From positions 29,778 to 93,777 of the forward strand of contig NZ_RBZP01000012.1 of NCBI RefSeq assembly GCF_003628505.1: DNA of 64,000 nucleotides, written 5' to 3'. The stretch is from Oceanobacillus halophilus (lineage in GTDB: Bacteria; Bacillota; Bacilli; Bacillales; Amphibacillaceae). The stretch's first letter is position 1. The number at the start of each line of letters is the position of its first letter. The notes under the pieces were generated by a model. That model saw nothing but the letters and a program-made list of their open reading frames with translations. It was not told the origin of the DNA and searched no databases. Made by a program: the position numbers and the translations under genes. Shown here piece after piece: positions 16,780 through 25,350 of this stretch.

Positions 16780-18123
16780 TTAAAATATAATATGAGCAAT
16801 CAACGTAATAATCGGCAACGTAATCAACGTACGTAAAAGAAAAATAATAGCTAAATCAAGGAAAGTAACTGGCACTTTTGATCCAAGCAATAGTCCGCCA
16901 ACTTCGGACATATATATTAATTGGGTAACAGAAAGAGCGGCGATAATGAATCTTGTAATCTCTGCCTCTATTCCTGAGCCGACAATGGCGGGAAGGAACA
17001 TATCTGCAAAACCAATTAGAATCGTTTCCGAAGCTTCCTGAGCATATGGAACTTGCATCAGTTCCAATAAAGGAATAAATGGTGCTCCGATCCATTGGAA
17101 GAATGGAGTATATTCCGCGATGATTAAAGCAACCAAACCAAATGCCATTACTACTGGAGCAACACCTAACCACATGTCCAGGATGTTTTGTATTCCTTCT
17201 TTAAAGAATTGATAGACACTCGTTTCTTTTTTAGCACGATTTAGGGCATTTTTATAGCCGTATGAAATGGTACTTTCCCCATCAGGAATTGCTTCAGCTG
17301 TATAGTTTTCCTGGTTGTCCAAATACGTATCTGCCTTTTTTGACAATGGTGGGATACGTGGCATAATAAGTGCAGCAGCGAAACCAGCGATTAGAATTGT
17401 TAAATAAAAGGGCAGAAACATGTGAGCAAGGTCGACTTCAGCAAGGACCACTAAGGAAAAGGTTATGGAAACAACGGAAAAAGTAGTTCCTATTACGGTT
17501 GCTTCCCTCTTTGTATAAAATCCCTCTTCATATTGTTTGCTCGTTAATAATACCCCAATGGTTCCATCACCAACCCAAGATGCTAAGGCATCAATAGAGG
17601 AGCGGCCTGGCAATTTAAATAATGGTCGCATAATCTTTGTTGTGATGGTTCCAATGAATTCAAGTAATCCAAAATTCATCAGCAAGGGTAAAAATAAACC
17701 AGCAAATAAAAATACGGCAAACAAGACATGCAATAAATCACCGAGGAGCATTTGACCTGTATCAGGGCCATATATTGCTTCAGGACCGATACGGAAAAAT
17801 ACCATGACAGCGAATATAGCTGCTAAAACTCTCGTAAATGTCCAGAATAAATGAACCGAAAATAAATTTTGGAAAAAAGGTGTCTTCTGAAAAACCTTAG
17901 GACCACCAATTTTGGCAATAACCGTGAATATAGCTGTAATAAGAATAATCATCATCATGATTGCAGATAAAATATTTGTAAGTACACCCTGAACGGCATT
18001 TGCAAGTAGCGCAATTGGTATGGTAAAACCATCCTCCGTTGGAACAGGTATGATAAATATAAAGATTCCGATTAGAGATGGAATAATAAATTTCAGATGA
18101 TCACTTAATGAATAATGTTTCAT
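16780..18123 (-). CDS. YjiH-family membrane protein (nucleoside-recognition/gate domain)
   Basis: The 447-residue protein has about ten membrane segments and two gate-domain-like halves (FGLLEFIGTITTKIMRPLFK and WLGVAPVVMAFGLVALIIAE). WVGDGTIGVLLTSKQYEEGF is a recognisable family block. YjiH proteins are predicted transporters with no proven substrate. The start at 18123 gives MKHYSLSDHLKF, the expected N-terminus, though its AAAGGA site is 13 nt away. An upstream in-frame ATG at 18189 would add 22 atypical residues. It is divergent from the AarF kinase gene. Confidence 0.82.
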   Translation of the reverse strand: MKHYSLSDHLKFIIPSLIGIFIFIIPVPTEDGFTIPIALLANAVQGVLTNILSAIMMMIILITAIFTVIAKIGGPKVFQKTPFFQNLFSVHLFWTFTRVLAAIFAVMVFFRIGPEAIYGPDTGQMLLGDLLHVLFAVFLFAGLFLPLLMNFGLLEFIGTITTKIMRPLFKLPGRSSIDALASWVGDGTIGVLLTSKQYEEGFYTKREATVIGTTFSVVSITFSLVVLAEVDLAHMFLPFYLTILIAGFAAALIMPRIPPLSKKADTYLDNQENYTAEAIPDGESTISYGYKNALNRAKKETSVYQFFKEGIQNILDMWLGVAPVVMAFGLVALIIAEYTPFFQWIGAPFIPLLELMQVPYAQEASETILIGFADMFLPAIVGSGIEAEITRFIIAALSVTQLIYMSEVGGLLLGSKVPVTFLDLAIIFLLRTLITLPIITLIAHIIF

Positions 18124-18349
18124 AATTTTTCTTAAATCCTTTCTGCTGTCAGCGTAGTTGCTAAATAGGCACATCGCATAATTATACATGATGGTGTAAA
18201 AATATTCAACGGAAAATCATACCTTTCAAGTTGTATATTAGGCAAGGAATGCGCTATGGTAATAGTATAGAAAGAATTGTTTTGATGTTAGTATGGTAGT
18301 TTCTAAAACGAATTATCCCGTACAAACAATTAAGGGATGGTGCTTGGCT

Positions 18350-19990
18350 ATGAAACGTTTGAAATATAATCTCGTTTATCGTTTTACCGTTATCGTTTGG
18401 ATGGTTATCAAGTATATTTTTCAGATTTACTTTTTCCATTTCAGGCATACGATATGGGATGAAAAAGCGAAATTAAAATGGAATGCATTACTGGTTAAGA
18501 TAGCTAAGGATTACAGAAAGAAGTCGGAAAAACTTGGTGGAGTGTTAATCAAGGTTGGACAGTTTCTTACAACAAGAACAGATTTTCTCCCTGATATTTT
18601 TATTAGAGAATTGACCGATCTGGTAGACCATGTAAAGCCAATGCCCTATGATTATGCAAAAGAAGTTCTCGAAGAAGAGTGGGGAACGAGTGTAGAGACG
18701 CATTTAAAGGCCATAAAAAAAACTTCAGTTGCCTCGGCATCGATTGGAGAGGTATACAAGGCGGTGCTTCATGACGGAACCGTGGTTGCTATAAAAGTGC
18801 GGCGGTATCGAATCAACGAGGTATTTCATAAAGATTTTATCGCCTTAAAGATGGTGTTTTGGATTTTAAAAGTGTTTACCAATTTTGGAAAAAAAGCCGA
18901 TCTAAATGCACTGTTTCGAGAGTTAATCATGGTTATGGATCGTGAACTTGACTTTGAACAGGAATTAGAATTTGGTAATTATTTTCAGGATCGTTATCAA
19001 GATAACGCAGATATTCGGATTCCTACATTTTATGGTGAGTTAAGTACAAAGAAAGTATTAGTGATGGAATGGATGAAGGGCGCAAAGATAACCGATATGG
19101 ACTTTATTAAAAAGCATCATATTGATGTCGAGCAAACAACGAAGATAATTTTTGATTTTTATTTGGATCAATTTTTGAACCCTGGGAAATTCCACGCTGA
19201 TCCCCATGCTGGAAATATTTTAATCCAAAAAGATGGCAAGATTGCTATTATTGATTTTGGTATGATTGGTGAAATTAAACCGAAGGATATCGAACAATTT
19301 AAACTGTTTGTACAAGGGTTTATTATTGAAAATTATGATATTGTCGTAGATGCATTAGATAAAATGAATTTTATTCTACCAAATGCGGACAAGCGGAAAC
19401 TAAAAAAAGTTATTCAAGAAACAATTGAAATGTATTCCGATGGTTCCTTGAAAAACTTTGATGCTGAAGCCATCGATCAAATAAATGAAGAAATTAATAT
19501 GATTATGAAGGATCAGGCGATTCAGTTACCTGCAGATTATGCCTATTTGTTACGCGCGATTTCGATTGTAGTCGGTATTATTTTTACATTAAATCCAGAT
19601 TTAGATATCATAAAATGGGCCAAGCCTAAAATTAGAGATTGGTTTGGCAGAAAGAGTATCGTTGAATCCGTCACAAGGCAATATGCCAAAAATGCTACGG
19701 AACCACTTTTATCCTATCCACGAGCATTGCTTAATTGGCTCGAAAGTGGGGAAAAAGATAGAAAGTGGGATAAAGAAAAACATTATGTCCAGCTGAAGCA
19801 TCAATTTTATTTACTTTTAGAGATTCTATCCTTTATCATGGTAGTAGTAGGGATGTTTTTCTTAGCTTATGGTTTTAGTTTTGAGTTACAAACTGTTGGC
19901 ATCATAGGAATAATTGTCACCAGCATTTTTACTGTATTATTAAGTATCATGTTAATTTTTCATTTTCGTATGATACGTCATAGACGGTAG
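18350..19990 (+). CDS. AarF/UbiB-family atypical kinase
   Basis: The 546-residue ABC1/ADCK-type kinase carries the family motifs in order: LIKVGQFLTTRTDFLP (KxGQ motif, about 62-77), VASASIGEVYKAVL, VAIKVRR (ATP-binding Lys), FHADPHAGNILI (catalytic loop), and IAIIDFGMIGE (DFG). Two membrane helices close the C-terminus. The family is linked to quinone or isoprenoid lipid handling; in this menaquinone-using lineage the target is unknown. ATG 18350 is preferred to 18293, which has no ribosome site, but its own site (AAGGGATGG) is modest. The phasin-like gene follows 14 bp later, so they form an operon. Confidence 0.9.
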   Translation: MKRLKYNLVYRFTVIVWMVIKYIFQIYFFHFRHTIWDEKAKLKWNALLVKIAKDYRKKSEKLGGVLIKVGQFLTTRTDFLPDIFIRELTDLVDHVKPMPYDYAKEVLEEEWGTSVETHLKAIKKTSVASASIGEVYKAVLHDGTVVAIKVRRYRINEVFHKDFIALKMVFWILKVFTNFGKKADLNALFRELIMVMDRELDFEQELEFGNYFQDRYQDNADIRIPTFYGELSTKKVLVMEWMKGAKITDMDFIKKHHIDVEQTTKIIFDFYLDQFLNPGKFHADPHAGNILIQKDGKIAIIDFGMIGEIKPKDIEQFKLFVQGFIIENYDIVVDALDKMNFILPNADKRKLKKVIQETIEMYSDGSLKNFDAEAIDQINEEINMIMKDQAIQLPADYAYLLRAISIVVGIIFTLNPDLDIIKWAKPKIRDWFGRKSIVESVTRQYAKNATEPLLSYPRALLNWLESGEKDRKWDKEKHYVQLKHQFYLLLEILSFIMVVVGMFFLAYGFSFELQTVGIIGIIVTSIFTVLLSIMLIFHFRMIRHRR

Positions 19991-20004
19991 AGGAGGTGTA
20001 GGCA

Positions 20005-20331
20005 ATGAGCGACTATTTAAAAAGAGGCTTTTTATTAGGGCTTGGCGCTGCAGTTAGTGGAAAAGAAAAACTCGAACAAAAGTTAAAAGAGCTTGTAGAA
20101 AAAAATGAATTAACCCAAGAACAAGCAAAAACAGTTTTGGAAAATTTTATCGAAAAAGGCGATACGCAAAAACAGAAGTGGTCCGATAAACAAAAAGAAC
20201 AAACGCAAAAACTAGCCGCCGAATACGGCATAGCAACAAAAGAAGATATTCATGAACTAAAAGAACGTATTCATGAGTTAGAAATGAAACTTTCCAATAA
20301 AACAGCAGAAGAAGTGGAAGAAGAAGAGTGA
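20005..20331 (+). CDS. Phasin-like coiled-coil protein (COG3937 type)
   Basis: The 108-residue protein begins with a short hydrophobic segment (YLKRGFLLGLGAAVSGKEKL) and continues as an almost uninterrupted charged coiled coil (about 20-100), ending EEVEEEE. This is the architecture of the polyhydroxyalkanoate synthesis regulator phasin family. In bacteria such genes commonly accompany AarF/UbiB kinases, as here. No PHA synthase gene lies in the window, so a storage-granule role is unproven; it may instead be a partner of the kinase. GAGGAGGTG precedes the ATG. Confidence 0.82.
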   Translation: MSDYLKRGFLLGLGAAVSGKEKLEQKLKELVEKNELTQEQAKTVLENFIEKGDTQKQKWSDKQKEQTQKLAAEYGIATKEDIHELKERIHELEMKLSNKTAEEVEEEE

Positions 20332-20358
20332 GCATAACGTTCACTCTTCTTTTCTCTT
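20322..20358 (+). terminator. Terminator of the AarF-phasin operon
   Basis: AGAAGAGTGA, which includes the stop codon, pairs with TCACTCTTCT, followed by a T-rich tail. Confidence 0.85.
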
Positions 20359-20463
20359 TGTTCAATAGGATGTTTACCTTGATAAATTTGATGCTTTTAC
20401 AAAAAACTCAATAATGACCAATAGAGTAATTTTTAAATTAATTATATTTTTAGAAAATTCATA

Positions 20464-20491
20464 TTGATTTTTCACAAGAATGTAGTAAAAT
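20464..20491 (+). promoter_or_regulatory. Sigma-A-like promoter of the 48-aa gene
   Basis: TTGATT (20464-20469), a 16-bp spacer and TAAAAT (20486-20491) lie about 50 bp before the small reading frame. Confidence 0.55.
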
Positions 20492-20542
20492 AGAATATAC
20501 AATTAACGATAAGTTGTTCGGAAATAGGAGGGATATAGCGAT

Positions 20543-20689
20543 ATGAATTGTTTTTTGCAGTTATGTGACGATGCCAAAAATCAACTTGGAAGACAGTTGC
20601 GGGAAGAAGAAATAAGTTTTTTGCAATGGATGTATAATCGCTATACAGAGGAACAACAGGAGCTAGAACTTGAATGCACGGAAGCATAG
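20543..20689 (+). CDS. Small 48-aa protein, unknown
   Basis: The reading frame MNCFLQLCDDAKNQLGRQLR... ends TEEQQELELECTEA. It has an ATG, an AGGAGG ribosome site with good spacing, an upstream promoter and a strong terminator downstream. The predicted product is a soluble acidic helix pair with three cysteines. I do not recognise the family. The complete set of expression signals around an isolated 147-bp frame makes it more credible than chance. It sits between the AarF operon and a convergent lipoprotein gene. Confidence 0.65.
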   Translation: MNCFLQLCDDAKNQLGRQLREEEISFLQWMYNRYTEEQQELELECTEA

Positions 20690-20772
20690 ACTTACGATAA
20701 CATTGAAAGCGCTTTATATAGAACGAGAACTTAATGGAAATAAAACGAGCTCACTTTAGAGTAGCTAACATT

Positions 20773-20825
20773 AAACTCAAAAAACATGGGAAACCACAAA
20801 GGTTTCCCATGTTTTTTGAGTTTTT
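20773..20825. terminator. Long bidirectional terminator
   Basis: AAACTCAAAAAACATGGGAA begins a stem of more than 20 bp whose other arm is 20801-20824, with a five-base loop. The arms carry A-runs and T-runs, so it should stop both the small + gene and the convergent lipoprotein gene. Confidence 0.92.
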
Positions 20826-20843
20826 CCTAGTGCTCCAGCTATA

Positions 20844-21545
20844 TTAATCTGTCATAAATTCGTTTACCAATTCATAACTTCTTTCCTTTGTTGATTCGTA
20901 TAAAGATATATAATAGGCAACATTTTCAAAAGTTCCCCCTTTATATCCTTGTCTTGCTTCATCTGCTTTAGCTTCTTTCTGATGAATCCATTTAATTTGT
21001 TTCGTCTTTAAGTCTTGCATGGTCTCTGAAGATAACTCACCTTGCAGAACAGCATAAATTTCATTTAATGCTTCATCATACCTTTCATAAGAAAGCCCAT
21101 AATAGTTTTTCATAGCATTGGTAACACCTTTATCGGAATCCTTCTTTTCAGGTAACGCATCAAGCTCTTCTTGGATCTTGTCCAATTTTTTTAGGAATTC
21201 TTGTCTTATTCCTTCTACTTTTGTTCCTGTATTCTCTGTAATAGGTTCCTTAATGTCTTCACTTTCCTCCGTTTCATTTGTTGTAGCTGTCGATACTTTT
21301 TCTTCTGTATGAACAGATTGCTCGTTTGTTGAAGTATTCGATCCAGTACCATCTGATTCCACTTTACTAGATTCGTTAATCGTAGAGGTATCTTCTGTCG
21401 CATCCGTTTCTTGCGTTTCATGCTCCGGTTCAGAAGAGTGATTGCTGGATGCACCCCCATTATTCGTTGAATTGCCACAAGCGGACAAACCGACTATTAA
21501 TAATACTAATAGGATTGCCGTCATAAAAAGTTTGCATTTTTTCAT
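20844..21545 (-). CDS. LprI-like lipoprotein (DUF1311 domain)
   Basis: The 233-residue precursor has a lipobox LSAC (Cys about 23), so the mature protein should be lipid-anchored outside the cell. A Ser/Thr/Glu-rich flexible linker spans about 25-110. The C-terminal helical domain (about 115-233) contains LNEIYAVLQGEL, KTKQIKWIHQKEAKADEARQ and GYKGGTFENVAYYISLYEST, matching the lysozyme inhibitor LprI/DUF1311 family. Lysozyme inhibition is known for LprI of mycobacteria; transfer of that role here is inference. It is monocistronic. Confidence 0.82.
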   Translation of the reverse strand: MKKCKLFMTAILLVLLIVGLSACGNSTNNGGASSNHSSEPEHETQETDATEDTSTINESSKVESDGTGSNTSTNEQSVHTEEKVSTATTNETEESEDIKEPITENTGTKVEGIRQEFLKKLDKIQEELDALPEKKDSDKGVTNAMKNYYGLSYERYDEALNEIYAVLQGELSSETMQDLKTKQIKWIHQKEAKADEARQGYKGGTFENVAYYISLYESTKERSYELVNEFMTD

Positions 21546-21655
21546 GTTTACAACTCCAATTTTAATTTAAGGCATATTTAGTATATTTTGTTGCTTTCTT
21601 AAGTTTTTAAGTTGATGGAAATTCTTAATAAACTGAATACAAGTAATGTGCTTAA

Positions 21656-21930
21656 CCTCGCTGCGGAAATACACTCCGCGCACCTTAGGGGAGCTGGTGA
21701 GCCTCCTTCGTGCTAAAAAGCGTGTGCGCCTGCGTCTTCCAGTAATGCTTCGAAGCGGGCTTTCTCGGCGCAAGGGAACAAGGGAGATTATTCAAGTAGT
21801 TCCCTCACTACGCAGTCTCACCGATGCTCTTCTTCCCGCAGGACATGGAACGCTTCGGCAGCGAAACATCTTCGTGAGAAAAAGTGGGTTTCTTTTTTCT
21901 AGGAGTCTCTGTGTACTGCCTCCGCTACTT
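21656..21930 (-). repeat. Intergenic hairpin repeat, expanded inverted copy
   Basis: The outer ends GCTGCGGAAATACACTCCGC (21660-21679) and AGGAGTCTCTGTGTACTGCC (21901-21920), plus CGCAGTCTCACC and CTTCTTCCCGCAGGA in the middle, match the reverse complement of the 120-bp element at 60741. Two extra blocks interrupt it: about 21716-21808 and about 21847-21898. The first includes a fold-back around AAGGGAACAAGGGAG. No coding frame is credible here. Confidence 0.65.
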
Positions 21931-22036
21931 TGTCTGCCCTAGCTATTTTTAATGCAATAGTCCATAATGGTACGTTTCTGAGGAAGATGTTTACTCGTAA
22001 AATAGAATTATTATATGAAATCAAGTATGCAGAACT

Positions 22037-22155
22037 TAGCGAAGGAAATACACGGAGACTCCCGCGGGAAGAAAAGCCTAGGTGAGACTATGGAGAGCGA
22101 TAGCTCGGAGTAGGCTCAGCAGCGCCCGCGGAAAGCGTAGTTATTTCCGTAGCGG
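22037..22155 (+). repeat. Intergenic hairpin repeat, full copy
   Basis: The 119-bp imperfect palindrome starts TAGCGAAGGAAATACACGG and ends TATTTCCGTAGCGG. Nested pairings are GGAAATA/TATTTCC, CCCGCGGG/CCCGCGG, AGCCTA/TAGGCT and a GAGCGATAGCTC apical hairpin. It is nearly identical to 60741-60860, with a compensatory C-G to T-A change at 22065/22128. Confidence 0.85.
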
Positions 22156-22401
22156 TAGATAAAACACCAACCTTCGTAGTTAGTGCAGACTTTATACAAA
22201 ATATAGAGTAAAGTCCTATTAAAAAGCAACAATCATAAAAGTGCCTTATTAAATGAATGATTAGAACTATTTTAACACAATTGAAAATATTCAAGGCTTT
22301 TTTAGTATCCTCGAGATGACATTCCTCAAATGCCCATCAAAAAGCAAGTTCAGAGACCCTTGTTCTAGAATGACCAATTCTTATAAATTCTTCACGAAAC
22401 A

Positions 22402-22410
22402 TGTTATAAT
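22402..22410 (+). promoter_or_regulatory. Extended -10 promoter of ywdI
   Basis: TGTTATAAT (22402-22410) is a TGn-extended consensus -10 about 40 bp before the gene. No good -35 is seen at 17 bp. Confidence 0.55.
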
Positions 22411-22449
22411 ATGGGCAATGTAAATTAGGTGAAATAAGGAGCGGTAGCA

Positions 22450-22776
22450 GTGGCAGTTTCCAATGAAACGATTTTAAAGAAAATGATGAATGAGTTGAAC
22501 CAGGCGAAAGAAAATGAACATAGTCAGGAAAAAATGGTCAAGCATATAGCAAATGTGAAATTACTTTGTGATTTATTTTTAGAAGAAGACCCAGAGAAAG
22601 AAACAATTAAAGAAGCGGTAAAATCACAAACAAAGAGGGATGAATTTTCCCAAGCAGAATTGAAAGCGATGATAGGGGATCAGGCTGTTATCAAAAATAT
22701 TCAAGAAGAACAAACGAAAAAGAAACAAATAATCGACCATGAAGAGGCAAACGGTTCTTCTATTTTTGACTTTTAG
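22450..22776 (+). CDS. ywdI: YwdI-family protein (DUF5327)
   Basis: The 108-residue acidic, helical, soluble protein begins with an amphipathic N-terminal helix (ETILKKMMNELNQAKEN) and ends with GSSIFDF, the family's typical tail. Function is unknown. The GTG start at 22450 follows AAGGAG with 8-nt spacing and no better ATG is in frame. It is followed 30 bp later by ywdK, as in B. subtilis where the ywd genes cluster with gerQ. Confidence 0.82.
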   Translation: MAVSNETILKKMMNELNQAKENEHSQEKMVKHIANVKLLCDLFLEEDPEKETIKEAVKSQTKRDEFSQAELKAMIGDQAVIKNIQEEQTKKKQIIDHEEANGSSIFDF

Positions 22777-22806
22777 AATTGCCGCAAACAGAGAGGAGAA
22801 AAGAGG

Positions 22807-23175
22807 ATGAAACTATTTCTAATCTTAGGAGCTTTAAATGGCTTCATAGCAGTTGCACTTGGTGCGTTTGGTGCTCATGGCTTAGAAGCAAGGCTAACGG
22901 AAAAACAGTTAGCGACTTGGAATACAGGAGTTCAATATCAGATGTTTCATACAATGGCATTACTTGTGACTGGGCTGTTGCTGGCCAAATTCCAAAGTGG
23001 TGCCTTAAATTGGGCTGGATGGATGTTTTTCATTGGTATCGTCATTTTCTCAGGCAGTCTTTATATTTATTCAACTACAGCTATTAAGACGTTTGCTATG
23101 ATTACCCCATTAGGTGGAGTAGCGTTCTTAATAGGGTGGGTTTTATTAGGAATAGCTGTCATACGACTTCTATAA
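22807..23175 (+). CDS. ywdK: DUF423 membrane protein YwdK
   Basis: The 122-residue protein has four membrane helices and the DUF423 signature: LGALNGFIAVALGAFGAHGL at the N-terminus, WNTGVQYQMFHTMALL at about 39-54, and ITPLGGVAFLIGWVLLGIA near the end. No function is established for the family. AGAGGAG precedes the ATG. It is co-directional with ywdI and probably co-transcribed; no terminator separates them. Confidence 0.9.
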   Translation: MKLFLILGALNGFIAVALGAFGAHGLEARLTEKQLATWNTGVQYQMFHTMALLVTGLLLAKFQSGALNWAGWMFFIGIVIFSGSLYIYSTTAIKTFAMITPLGGVAFLIGWVLLGIAVIRLL

Positions 23176-23182
23176 GTCACTG

Positions 23183-23437
23183 CTATAATTGAAAAAATAA
23201 ATATGTCGTAAAAATAAAAATGATCAGTGACCGGAGGGCTTGCTTGCCTGCGTCTAACGTGTTTCCAGTGGTGTTCCATTGAATCAGTGCATCACACATT
23301 AAACTTAATGAAAATACGTAAAGCGTTAAAAAGAGTAAGACAAGATACCCTTGAATCATCGAAAATAAGCCTACGATGACTACAATGCCAAGTGATATTA
23401 ATTCTATTAATGTTATTTTTTCCATAGGATGTCGCAT
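23183..23437 (-). CDS. Small two-helix membrane protein, unknown
   Basis: The 84-residue protein has two hydrophobic helices (about 11-46 as a long hairpin, and LIIFIFTTYLFF at the C-terminus). MRHP at 23437 follows AAAAGGGGCG with suitable spacing. I do not recognise the family. It lies 7 bp from the stop of ywdK, convergent with it, and downstream of gerQ on the same strand. A chance frame is possible, but the ribosome site and consistent membrane topology favour a real gene. Confidence 0.6.
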   Translation of the reverse strand: MRHPMEKITLIELISLGIVVIVGLFSMIQGYLVLLFLTLYVFSLSLMCDALIQWNTTGNTLDAGKQALRSLIIFIFTTYLFFQL

Positions 23438-23508
23438 AGTATCGCCCCTTTTGTATATGTAAGAGAGGATGACACGAGTTTGATTGTGTCATCCTTTTAT
23501 TTTTCCTT

Positions 23509-23991
23509 CTATCTTGGATTGTACGTTGACATTTGTGAGCCTTGAGCAAATGGATATTCATAGTTAAGTTCTTCATCAAATGTAACGTAATCTAGGTATA
23601 CCATTAACAAGAGATAGCGCATGCCGGTATCTGGGTCGCTTAGAATAATGTGATCTCTTCCAGCTGCTTCAATAATTCCCCTAAACTGCATCGCATTCCA
23701 TTCTGAATTGTTTTCAAATGTCATGTAAACCGTAGCTAGTTTTCCTTTGTTTAATCGTAAAATATTTTCAATGTAGGATTGCTGAAGTGGTAGCATTCCT
23801 GGAACATCTGATGCCTGTTGTTGTTGTTGCTGTGCTTGTGCTTGTGGTGGCGGTGTTTGTTGTTGGGCTTGTTGCTGAAATGGGTATCCCTGTGTTTGCT
23901 GTGGTTGTGGGTATTGTCTCATTGGATAATAGTAGTACGGATGGGCAGGATAGAAATTTCCATAGGGTTGATTTGCATTTTTCTCGGACAT
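23509..23991 (-). CDS. gerQ: Spore coat protein GerQ
   Basis: The 160-residue protein has a Tyr/Pro/Gln-rich N-terminal region (about 10-60, with long Q runs) and a conserved C-terminal domain (about 66-150; MLPLQQSYIENILRLNKGK and EWNAMQFRGIIEAAGRDHII). GerQ is cross-linked into the coat by transglutaminase Tgl through Lys/Gln residues and helps the cortex hydrolase CwlJ work at germination. AGGGAGG precedes the ATG. Its presence is good evidence that the organism sporulates. The Q-rich part is longer than I expect for B. subtilis. Confidence 0.92.
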   Translation of the reverse strand: MSEKNANQPYGNFYPAHPYYYYPMRQYPQPQQTQGYPFQQQAQQQTPPPQAQAQQQQQQASDVPGMLPLQQSYIENILRLNKGKLATVYMTFENNSEWNAMQFRGIIEAAGRDHIILSDPDTGMRYLLLMVYLDYVTFDEELNYEYPFAQGSQMSTYNPR

Positions 23992-24262
23992 AAAAGATTC
24001 CTCCCTTAAAAAATTGTGTGTCTCTCTGATGTCGCCTCCGAGTGGATGAATTTACCTGGAGCTAGTATGAACTCCAAAGTATTAATTTTTATATTTAGAC
24101 TGTCTGGGCAACTGATGGGGTTCTGCGTTGTGAAACGAAGAGTGGATGAATTTCCTATATGTGTCCCTTCGTTAATCATGTTAAAATGTTCCTAATATCA
24201 GCCCAGGAACAGGATACTAAACTCAATAATTATATGTATGTAAATACCCAGAAAAAGATGAC
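23992..24262. other. Intergenic stretch with a 16-bp direct repeat
   Basis: GAGTGGATGAATTT occurs twice, at about 24041 and 24139, both followed by (A/C)C. Otherwise I see no gene or known RNA. The repeat lies upstream of gerQ. Confidence 0.5.
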
Positions 24263-24304
24263 AAAAAAACGACTTCCTGCTTCTAACAGAAAGTCGTTTT
24301 TATT
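24263..24304. terminator. Bidirectional terminator between gerQ and hemQ
   Basis: AAAAAAACGACTT and AAGTCGTTTTTATT flank a 14-nt loop. On the - strand it lies just past the hemQ stop and probably ends that transcript. Confidence 0.75.
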
Positions 24305-24359
24305 GTTTTACTTGGAGTGTTTGGGATTCAATTATGCTCCAATATATCGTACGCCCTAT

Positions 24360-25115
24360 TTATAATGCGAAGTATGTAGATACGTCTTCTTTTGGAAGGT
24401 AATTTCCTACTAGAAAGTCGCCAAATTCAGCGTATTTTGCAGTTACTTCGTCAAATCGCATTTCATAAACTATTTTTTTGAATTGTAATGCATCATGAGC
24501 AAATAAAGTAACGCCCCATTCATACTCATCCAGACCAATAGAGCCGGTAATAATTTCTTTTACTTTTCCTGCATATTTGCGCCCAGTCATGCCATGCTCA
24601 TAAAGAAGTTTTGTTCTTTCTTCTTTATCAATCTCAAACCAGTTCGCATCTTTCCAGCGGCGGCGTGCCATAGGATAGAAACAAGCATGCTCCCATTTTG
24701 GAACAATTGGTTTTAAGCGATCTTTAACATATGGACTTAACTCTCTATCTTTTCCTTCATCCATTGGGTTGTGCATCGTCATTTCCACAATAGATACATA
24801 AGAATATCCAGGAATTAGATAATCGCCGATTTTTGATTTATTAATTTCTCTTTTAATTTCTTCTAATTCATCCATAGTTGGGCGGAAGAAAATAAACATC
24901 AAATCAGCTTTGTTTCCTAGCACCTTATAAATAGATTGACTACCGTTGTTTTCATCCTCCACTGCTTCCCATTTGGTCATCAATTCTTTAAACTCTTCGA
25001 CTGCCTCAGTTCTTTGCTTTTCTGATGCCATTTTCCAAGAGGTCCAATCGAATATTCGTGTGTCATGGAGTGCACACCAACCATCCATTGTTACAACTGC
25101 TTCTGCTGCCATCAT
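24360..25115 (-). CDS. hemQ: Coproheme decarboxylase HemQ (ChdC)
   Basis: The 251-residue chlorite-dismutase-fold enzyme converts Fe-coproporphyrin III to heme b, the last step of the Gram-positive heme route. LDGW-like DGWCALHDTR lies near the N-terminus, FYPMARRR at about 146-153 contains the catalytic Tyr, and EHGMTGRKYAGK (about 173-184) supplies the axial His. ITGSIGLDEYEWGVTLFAHD is a strong family block. The usual Lys four residues after the Tyr is Arg here. Two adjacent ATGs fit AAGGAGAG. Gene order gerQ-hemQ-pta matches B. subtilis ywdL-ywfI-pta. Confidence 0.94.
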   Translation of the reverse strand: MMAAEAVVTMDGWCALHDTRIFDWTSWKMASEKQRTEAVEEFKELMTKWEAVEDENNGSQSIYKVLGNKADLMFIFFRPTMDELEEIKREINKSKIGDYLIPGYSYVSIVEMTMHNPMDEGKDRELSPYVKDRLKPIVPKWEHACFYPMARRRWKDANWFEIDKEERTKLLYEHGMTGRKYAGKVKEIITGSIGLDEYEWGVTLFAHDALQFKKIVYEMRFDEVTAKYAEFGDFLVGNYLPKEDVSTYFAL

Positions 25116-25350
25116 ACTCTCTCCTTTTATTGATGAAATTTAGCATTATTAATTTGTTTATATTATTTAAACATATCTTTACTATAGCATAATTGGGGTA
25201 TGCTATTCATATGTAAGGGCTACCACTGACTGAATTTTAATGGATTGTCAATTCTTTGTCAAAAATTGTTAAAAAATGAAGGGAATTTCTTTAAAATAGT
25301 ACCTGGTTGATTTATGATTGTAAAGGAAATGAATATTGGAGGTTTGTGAA

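Noticed and set aside
21646..21942. 98-aa Arg/Leu-rich frame
   Set aside because: It lies wholly in the expanded hairpin repeat; composition is not protein-like.
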